DNA of 13,288 nt, from NCBI GenBank assembly GCA_035409945.1, contig DAONQC010000019.1, positions 1-13,288 on the forward strand. Reading direction: 5' to 3'. Below are positions 8,495 to 13,288 of this stretch, piece by piece. The DNA is from MWEH01 sp035409945 (lineage in GTDB: Bacteria > Bacillota > Clostridia > Christensenellales > DTU072). Positions within the stretch are counted from its first letter, which is position 1; the number at the start of each line of letters is the position of its first letter. The translations under genes were made by a program, and so were the position numbers. The notes beneath the pieces were generated by a model that saw nothing but the letters and a program-made list of their open reading frames with translations, did not search any database and was not told the origin of the DNA.

Positions 8495-8940
8495 TCTATT
8501 AAAATCCATAGTTTTATAGGTCTCTATCCTATATTCTTGTCTAGACCCCGCATATTTCCCATGTCTATTCGCCCTTCTATGAATAAGCGTCAATTCTCTA
8601 TTTATCAAAACCTGTGTCTGCCTAAACCTCTAAATTTCCTTCTTCTTTTATCCAGATTCCTCAAGCATTCCCTGTCCATTTCGCCTGTCGGTAAATAATA
8701 ACCAATTCTCTATTTATCAAAACCCGTGGCTGTCTGGATCTCTAAAGTTCCTTATATTCCTGTCTAGACTTCTCTCTTTCTTATCCGTTTTCTAAGCCAA
8801 AGCCTAGATAATGGGATTTATTGTCATCTATTAAAACCCGTGGCTGTCCGGATCTCTAAATCTTCTTATATTCTTATCTAGATGCCTCATTTTTTCCATA
8901 TCCGTTTCATCTAACTCAAAATCAAAGATTTGGAAGTTTT
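8495..8940. repeat. Four-unit degenerate array from the aldo-keto reductase 3' end
   Basis: Units begin near 8495, 8597, 8709 and 8827, each with TCTATT. The last unit is the true 3' end of the aldo-keto reductase gene; the other three are copies lying downstream of it. On the minus strand the gene ends in LDKNIRRFRDPDSHGF and a stop. The nearest copy (8717-8767) still reads LDRNIRNFRDPDSHGF and a stop. The next (8605-8655) reads LDKRRRKFRGLGRHRF and a stop, and the farthest (8499-8544) has lost the frame. The period is 111 to 114 bases. The array fills nearly all of the 385-base gene-free stretch 8446-8830, between the reductase and the phosphoesterase start. Confidence 0.85.
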
Positions 8941-9646
8941 CTTCAATTCTAGCATCAGTTACAGATTTAGGTATCGGGATTATTCCTTCTTGCACCAGCC
9001 ATCTAACTACTACATTTGCTGCGGTCTTATCGTGCTTTTTGGCTATTTCAACAATAGCTTTGTCGTTTAATGCTTTACCTCTAAGTAGTGGCGCCCAAGC
9101 CTGCACTATAATATTTTCGCTAGCACAGTACTCTCTTAACTTGAACTGTTGAAAATATGGGTGTAACTCTATTTGATTTATCACAGGCTTTATCTCTGCA
9201 AATTCAAGCAGTCTTTCTATATGGTGCTGTTTAAAGTTAGATACTCCTATAGACCGAACTTTGCCTTCTTTAACCTTTTCTTCTAAGGCTATCCAAGCTC
9301 CTTTAATGTCTTCTAGAACGGGTGGCCAATGCACTAGCACGAGGTCTATATATTCTACCCCTAGCCTCACGAGAGATTCTTCCACAGCCTCTCTTGTTTT
9401 ATCGTGGTAACAATCGGTTGTCCATATCTTAGTGGTTATGAAAACATCTTTTCTATCTAGTCCGCTTTCTTTCACCCCTTCTCCGACACCTTCTTCATTT
9501 AAGTATAGCCTTGCTGTGTCAATGAGCCTATACCCTACTTCCAACGCCTTTAACACGCATCTTTTTGTGTCTTCTGGAGGCATTAGATATGTGCCAAATC
9601 CCATCACCGGAATTTTATACCCATCGTTTAAAAGAAAACCTTCCAT
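8831..9646 (-). CDS. Aldo-keto reductase (AKR5 / diketogluconate reductase type)
   Basis: This 271-residue NADPH-dependent oxidoreductase reduces aldehydes or ketones to alcohols in the cytoplasm. The family tetrad is present: Asp43 and Tyr48 in DTARLYLNE, Lys73 in TTKIW and His106 in VHWPP. The C-terminal cofactor region reads IPIPKSVTDARIEENF, and the protein ends in the usual RxxxPDxxxF-like tail. Length is normal for the family. The substrate cannot be told from sequence; 2,5-diketo-D-gluconate, methylglyoxal and other small aldehydes are all possible. GAGGTG precedes the ATG. A strong promoter lies about 170 bases upstream, giving a long leader. The last codons of the gene have been duplicated several times downstream. 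Confidence 0.93.
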   Translation of the reverse strand: MEGFLLNDGYKIPVMGFGTYLMPPEDTKRCVLKALEVGYRLIDTARLYLNEEGVGEGVKESGLDRKDVFITTKIWTTDCYHDKTREAVEESLVRLGVEYIDLVLVHWPPVLEDIKGAWIALEEKVKEGKVRSIGVSNFKQHHIERLLEFAEIKPVINQIELHPYFQQFKLREYCASENIIVQAWAPLLRGKALNDKAIVEIAKKHDKTAANVVVRWLVQEGIIPIPKSVTDARIEENFQIFDFELDETDMEKMRHLDKNIRRFRDPDSHGF

Positions 9647-9654
9647 TTTTCACC

Positions 9655-9804
9655 TCATTTAATCTCTGCATAAATGCAAAAATCAACGGACATAGCTTTA
9701 TCTATTCCATTTTCACTACATATTAAATTAGCTTTTATCCCAAATATATGCGCAAAAACCTTAAAATCTCCCTTTTCTAAAGACGTTTCGCGGGCGCGCG
9801 CACC
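9655..9804 (-). other. Start-less 49-codon open frame in the reductase leader
   Basis: Between the promoter and the reductase start an open frame of 49 codons runs from just after a TAA (9805-9807) to a TGA (9655-9657). It reads GARARETSLEKGDFKVFAHI at its beginning and ends DFCIYAEIK. There is no ATG before codon 38 and no ribosome binding site. It begins in GCGCGCGC, unlike the AT-rich surroundings. It may be a remnant of a dispersed repeat or of a decayed gene. No function is assigned. Confidence 0.3.
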
Positions 9805-9817
9805 TTATTGTGTTATT

Positions 9818-9846
9818 ATTATAGAGTATATATAAAGTCTTTTCAA
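9818..9846 (-). promoter_or_regulatory. Sigma-A type promoter of the aldo-keto reductase
   Basis: On the minus strand TTGAAA (9841-9846) and TATAAT (9818-9823) are separated by exactly 17 bases. Transcription would begin near 9811, leaving a leader of about 165 bases before the ATG at 9646. This and the open frame downstream explain half of the 418-base gene-free stretch 9647-10064. The remainder (9850-10064) holds no clear gene or RNA. Confidence 0.75.
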
Positions 9847-10064
9847 TAGCGTTTAGACCATAAAAACAGCTTTTTTTACACTCTCTTCACATTTAACACC
9901 ACGCATTCACGAAAAAACAAATCGTTGCAATTAACATAATAATTATCAATTTTCCTTTGCGCATGCACCAAAAAAACCACAAAAGTTCTGATACCTTCAA
10001 TTCACACAATAACTAACAGCTCTTTTTACATTTTAAGCCTGTTGGTTAGTAACATATGTCTTTT

Positions 10065-11447
10065 TTAGTCTTTAAGTTTTATCAACGTATTAGGAGATTT
10101 CGCGTTTCCGTCACGATACACAACGCCCTTCTCGATCAGGGGATTTAATACCTCTTTTAAAAATCTACTTCTGCTTTTAATCTGAGTAATTTCTTGTAGA
10201 CTTCTCACGGGCTGCGGTGCTTCTTTCAATAGTTTAATCACCTTTTCTATATCTGTAAATTCCTCGAATTCCAACTCTCCTTGAAACAGAAGGTCGAATA
10301 ATCTCAAGTTTAAAAATCCAGGATATATTAGCACGCCAGGTTGCTTGTCTTCACCATAGCCTTCATAACTGTTAATCATTGTTTGAAAGCCTGTTCCGCC
10401 TCTCTCCATTAAATTAGCAACATCTAAGCATGCTGCGATAATTGTATTTCTACGAACAGAAGGAATTGAGCCTATCGGATACTCTTTGTATGCTCTTGGC
10501 AGCAGCCAAGACCCAGGTGAAACAATATCCATTCTATCAATGAATATATCAACATCTATCTGTGTTCCTGAAATAGAATAATCTCTATGAGCAATAGCGT
10601 TTACCAACGCTTCGCGTACTGCTTCTTTTGGATATGAACGAATTTCTTCTCTTCCTCCATTTTCTGTTTTTTTCCATCCTACTTTTGTATTTCTTTCAAT
10701 AAACTTGAGAGCCTCTTTAAAAACACTCGACAGATCTCCCTTAAACCTTCCACTATCCAGCACATCTCCAACTTTGTTTTTACCTCGCCATAATCTACAG
10801 CAAATTAAGGTATCATCACCGACATACCCATCTTTAAACATTAAAAAACCAGTCTTTGCGTAACCCTCTTTAGATACAATTTCTTCATTTTGCAATTCTT
10901 TTATCGTTGGAGTCGAAGCATCTTTTCTAAACTCTTTACATAGTGCTGTATATTTAGTCCATTCTGTTGCAGTATAAACAACTTCGCTCGTTTCGTTATC
11001 AACACCAAATTTCCTTTTCGATAATGATATAATTTCTTCTGGCGTCGCAGGTGTTGAATATCCATCTCCTTTTATAAAGACCTTTTCATTAAAATCTCCT
11101 TCTCTATATCTAACTATAGACTCAGACGGCGCAACAACAATCGCAAGCACAAATCTCTCTGCTTCCATATCAACGCTTCTAATCATGTAACTTATTTTAG
11201 CATGCGGAAAAATATGCCTATCGTTAATCGTGGCAACAAGGTTCTTCGTCTTGTCCACTTCGTCTAAATCGATGCCAAAAGCCTCTCTATCATTAGAAAC
11301 CCCAACAAACAAAATCCCACCATGGCTATTCGCAAATCCTACAATGGTTTTTGCCCATTTCACAGGATTTTCTGCATTCAATACTGCCTTAAACTCATAT
11401 TCCTTACCTTCCGCTATGACATCTGAAAACAATTCAGTTATTTTCAT
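10065..11447 (-). CDS. AlbA_2/Schlafen-type DNA-binding protein with HATPase_c_4 domain
   Basis: This 460-residue cytoplasmic protein is often annotated as an ATP-binding or RecG-related transcriptional regulator. The N-terminal AlbA_2 domain (about 14-140) shows YEFK at 17-20, FANSHGG at 38-44 and LFVGV at 46-50. After a middle linker, the HATPase_c_4 domain (about 270-360) shows YPKEAVREALVNAIAHRDYS with Glu279 and Asn283, then ERGGTG at 348-353. The C-terminal part (about 395-455) looks like a winged helix, so the protein can probably bind DNA at both ends. AGGAGG lies six bases before the ATG. Immediately upstream are a promoter and an array of ten phased repeats. These suggest an autoregulated gene; that link is inferred. 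Proteins of this type occur in regulation and sometimes in phage defence; nothing here decides between them. Confidence 0.88.
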   Translation of the reverse strand: MKITELFSDVIAEGKEYEFKAVLNAENPVKWAKTIVGFANSHGGILFVGVSNDREAFGIDLDEVDKTKNLVATINDRHIFPHAKISYMIRSVDMEAERFVLAIVVAPSESIVRYREGDFNEKVFIKGDGYSTPATPEEIISLSKRKFGVDNETSEVVYTATEWTKYTALCKEFRKDASTPTIKELQNEEIVSKEGYAKTGFLMFKDGYVGDDTLICCRLWRGKNKVGDVLDSGRFKGDLSSVFKEALKFIERNTKVGWKKTENGGREEIRSYPKEAVREALVNAIAHRDYSISGTQIDVDIFIDRMDIVSPGSWLLPRAYKEYPIGSIPSVRRNTIIAACLDVANLMERGGTGFQTMINSYEGYGEDKQPGVLIYPGFLNLRLFDLLFQGELEFEEFTDIEKVIKLLKEAPQPVRSLQEITQIKSRSRFLKEVLNPLIEKGVVYRDGNAKSPNTLIKLKD

Positions 11448-11476
11448 AAAAAACCTCCTTTCATTTTTCTAATACA

Positions 11477-11505
11477 ATTTTATCAAACATTGCCCAACAT
11501 TGCAA
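11477..11505 (-). promoter_or_regulatory. Promoter of the AlbA_2 gene, inside the repeat array
   Basis: On the minus strand TTGCAA (11500-11505) and TAAAAT (11477-11482) are 17 bases apart, with transcription expected near 11470 and the ATG at 11447. Repeat copy 1 lies in the spacer and copy 2 overlaps the -35 element, so anything bound to the array would touch RNA polymerase directly. Confidence 0.7.
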
Positions 11506-11588
11506 CGACATTGCAGAACATTGCAGGAACATTGCCCAACATTGCCGAAACATTGCAGAACATTGCAGGAACATTGCAGGAACATTGC
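11487..11588 (-). repeat. Ten helically phased ACATTGC repeats (iteron-like operator)
   Basis: The core ACATTGC (GCAATGT on the minus strand) starts at 11487, 11497, 11508, 11518, 11529, 11539, 11550, 11560, 11571 and 11582. The steps are 10, 11, 10, 11, 10, 11, 10, 11 and 11 bases, a mean close to 10.5. A 42-base super-unit is also visible: 11487-11528 matches 11529-11570 except at four adjacent bases. Isolated further cores occur at 11635 and 11740. The array stands directly upstream of the AlbA_2 gene. Confidence 0.92.
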
Positions 11589-11800
11589 CAGTGGTGTCTT
11601 TTTGAATATAGCTGGTATCTTGAAATTCACACGAACATTGCAGTGGTTTTTTAAAAAGCAGTTTTTGTCTGAAAGCTCGTGCTTTTCAGACATATTGCTG
11701 GCGATATATTTTTAGATATAGGTTATTGCCTTAAATCTCACATTGCAGGAAGATTGCCAACCTATCCATATTGTCTTTTTATATAGGTCAATAAAAAAGG
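11584..11800. repeat. Three decayed 50-60-bp units beside the phased array
   Basis: On the minus strand three segments share the order CTATAT, an A-rich AAAAA block, then GGCAAT or AGCAAT. They lie near 11584-11635, 11694-11747 and 11752-11800. Similarity is partial and the borders are approximate. With the phased repeats and the terminator they fill the 402-base gene-free stretch 11448-11849. Confidence 0.5.
11667..11691. other. Imperfect inverted repeat within the array region
   Basis: GTCTGAAAGC and GCTTTTCAGAC pair over ten positions with one bulged T and a four-base loop. No T run follows on either strand, so it is unlikely to be a terminator; an operator or a DNA hairpin is possible. 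Confidence 0.5.
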
Positions 11801-11823
11801 CACCTGAGCGTTTCAGATGCCTT
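11791..11823 (-). terminator. Rho-independent terminator of the M28 peptidase gene
   Basis: On the minus strand the arms AAGGCATCTGA and TCAGGTGCCTT pair with one mismatch around a five-base loop and run directly into TTTTTTATT. The hairpin lies about 25 bases after the stop codon at 11850. Confidence 0.88.
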
Positions 11824-11849
11824 GTGGTAAGTGTTTAATTGAACTTTAA

Positions 11850-13133
11850 TTAGTCTTCTTTTGCTTCGTTTTCTAAGTCTTCTAGTACTTGTACACTAAT
11901 TGCAAAACAGGTAGCTAAACATTCTTTATCCATATTGTCATAGCTATCTTCCCTAGTATGGTAGTATTTTTGTAGGTCGTGAGAAAGTGCAGTAATACCA
12001 GCAGCTCTAAAACCACCTTGATTAAACGCAGCGCTGTCTGTTGAGCCAAGAGGTACCGTTGTCTTTTTGACAGGAGTTCCTAATTTTTCTGCTGCGTTGA
12101 AAAACAATTCGCAAGCTCTTTCGTCAGCTTTAACAATATTGTTTAAGTCTCTGGTACAAACACCAAGTTCCGGAAGGTCTCTTATCGTATCATAGGCATA
12201 AATGAAAGTATCCACATCTTGATATTCTCCTTTATGTGTTTCGGCCCAAGCTTTTGCTCCTCTGAGCCCCGCTTCTTCGGAACCCGTAATGATAACACCT
12301 ACTTCTGTGTTTTCCATTTCTATGCCAGCTTCTTTCAGTTCTTTTAATATTGCAATCCCCATGTAGCATCCGCTTAAGTTATCGTTTGCTCCATCGCATA
12401 CTCTTTTTTCATTCCAGAAGAAAAACATTCCAACAAAAGATGGAACAAATGCAAGAGCTCCAAATCCTAACTTGTTAATTATGTCTGTAGGCACGCTAAT
12501 TACGCCTGCTTGTCCTGCAATGTGGTTAGATCTAAGTATTATTGCTGCAATTATTACTGCAAAAACATATCCTATCCCTAAAAACACAGTAACTAGATGA
12601 GCGCCCATAGCTTTTCCACCAAAATAATATACCATTGGCCACTCATATGCAGCGTCTGGATGCCCGTTATAGAAAAGCCTTCTTTTTACTTCACCAGTAG
12701 GTTTTTTAATGGCGGTTATGTTGTAACTAGTCTTTTTCTCAAAGAGTTTGTCTACTAATCTTTTATATAGGAAAAATTGTCCAACCATAATAACCATTGC
12801 CACAATACCGAACACAAGGGAAACTATTGGCATAAAGAAATATGTTACCATTGCTAAAAATACTAACGTAACTGATATATATATCCAACTCATAAATGAT
12901 GCTGGGTATACATCAAAAGGTTCCACTACGACTTCGTCGCAATATTCTTCTAATTGCTTTGCCATATAGTCTACTGCGTCTTTTTCCCCCTGACTGCCTG
13001 GATCTCTTTTATCAAAGTTTTTGATGATATAAGTTATCTCATCTTCCATAAATTGAGCGGCTTCATTCTTCTTTGCAATAACACTACTTAAGTCCATTTT
13101 GACTACATTTTCATTAACTTCTTTCTTTTCCAT
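11850..13133 (-). CDS. Membrane-embedded M28-family metallopeptidase
   Basis: This 427-residue zinc peptidase of the M28 (aminopeptidase) family has all five metal-ligand motifs. They are His158 and Asp160 in NGHPD, Asp251 in GANDNLSG, Glu286/Glu287 in TGSEEAGLRG, Asp315 in YAYDT and His392 in YYHTRED. It has no signal peptide. Four hydrophobic segments are visible at about 82-101, 102-122, 179-200 and 222-240. The second pair lies inside the catalytic domain, between the first and second metal motifs. Basic residues after segments 2 and 4 (YKR, NEKR) suggest that the catalytic part faces the cytoplasm; that is inference. The substrate is unknown. AGGAGG stands close before the ATG. The gene has its own promoter and terminator. 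Confidence 0.9.
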   Translation of the reverse strand: MEKKEVNENVVKMDLSSVIAKKNEAAQFMEDEITYIIKNFDKRDPGSQGEKDAVDYMAKQLEEYCDEVVVEPFDVYPASFMSWIYISVTLVFLAMVTYFFMPIVSLVFGIVAMVIMVGQFFLYKRLVDKLFEKKTSYNITAIKKPTGEVKRRLFYNGHPDAAYEWPMVYYFGGKAMGAHLVTVFLGIGYVFAVIIAAIILRSNHIAGQAGVISVPTDIINKLGFGALAFVPSFVGMFFFWNEKRVCDGANDNLSGCYMGIAILKELKEAGIEMENTEVGVIITGSEEAGLRGAKAWAETHKGEYQDVDTFIYAYDTIRDLPELGVCTRDLNNIVKADERACELFFNAAEKLGTPVKKTTVPLGSTDSAAFNQGGFRAAGITALSHDLQKYYHTREDSYDNMDKECLATCFAISVQVLEDLENEAKED

Positions 13134-13162
13134 AATTTTTCCTCCTCGAAAAATCTATCACT

Positions 13163-13191
13163 ATTTTAACACACCATAATCTTATATTCAA
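13163..13191 (-). promoter_or_regulatory. Likely promoter of the M28 gene
   Basis: On the minus strand TTGAAT (13186-13191) and TAAAAT (13163-13168) are 17 bases apart, about 30 bases before the ATG at 13133. The spacing is ideal; the hexamers are good but not perfect. Confidence 0.6.
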
Positions 13192-13197
13192 GATTAT
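13176..13197. promoter_or_regulatory. Inverted repeat over the M28 -35 element
   Basis: ATAATCTT and AAGATTAT form a perfect 8-bp inverted repeat with a 6-base gap, covering the proposed -35 hexamer. The size and position suit a dimeric repressor site. Confidence 0.45.
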
Positions 13198-13234
13198 ATT
13201 TGCGCGCGCATTGTTATAGTAAGGTTTGCACTCA

Positions 13235-13288
13235 CCGTTTTTTCAAACTTATAAAAACCTGTTAAAACCTATAAAAATCTATAAAAGT
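13235..13288. repeat. Terminal inverted repeat, right copy (54 bp)
   Basis: This is the exact reverse complement of bases 1-54. It lies beyond the M28 promoter region and contains no gene. Confidence 0.9.

Noticed and set aside
11487..11588. CRISPR array
   Set aside because: The repeated core is only seven bases with 3-4 base gaps and there are no cas genes; spacers are absent.
11469..11693. Cys-rich 74-residue minus-strand frame, and an overlapping plus-strand frame at 11500-11715
   Set aside because: Both are translations of the phased repeats in different frames. Neither has a ribosome binding site, and the minus frame runs through the promoter of the next gene.
1..13288. Transposon or plasmid bounded by the terminal inverted repeats
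   Set aside because: There is no transposase, integrase, replication or partition gene and the cargo looks like chromosomal genes, so the repeats alone do not support a mobile element.

Overview
The window looks like a complete contig from an uncultured low-GC, Gram-positive-type bacterium (Bacillota, probably a Clostridia-like gut lineage). The reasons are AT-rich DNA, strong AGGAGG ribosome binding sites, sigma-A type promoters with 17-bp spacers, a lipobox lipoprotein and a signal-peptide phosphoesterase with a C-terminal membrane anchor. The exact lineage cannot be fixed from the sequence. The first 54 bases are repeated exactly, in inverted orientation, as the last 54 bases, so both ends stop in the same repeat.

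Layout: a three-module lipoprotein (67-2115, +) is followed by a terminator. All other genes are on the minus strand: an HD-domain small alarmone hydrolase (2350-2904), a dihydrolipoyl dehydrogenase (3087-4448), a very large surface protein with two metallophosphoesterase domains (4852-8445), an aldo-keto reductase (8831-9646), an AlbA_2/Schlafen-type DNA-binding protein with a GHKL-like ATPase domain (10065-11447) and a membrane-embedded M28 metallopeptidase (11850-13133). Each gene has its own ribosome binding site and a spacer of about 135 to 420 bases before the next, so they read as single-gene units and not one operon. There are no tRNA or rRNA genes, transposases, cas genes or replication genes.

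The genes do not form an obvious pathway. The lipoprotein and the double phosphoesterase act at the cell surface (the latter likely in phosphate or nucleotide scavenging), the alarmone hydrolase in stress signalling, and the dehydrogenase and reductase in redox metabolism.

The spacers are the unusual part. Four of them carry decayed tandem duplications. Downstream of the aldo-keto reductase there are three degenerate copies of the gene's own 3' end, two still in frame with a stop. Upstream of the AlbA_2 gene, ten copies of a 7-bp core recur with alternating 10- and 11-bp steps, close to the 10.5-bp helical turn. They run straight into a good promoter, which suggests a cooperative operator, possibly bound by the AlbA_2 protein itself.
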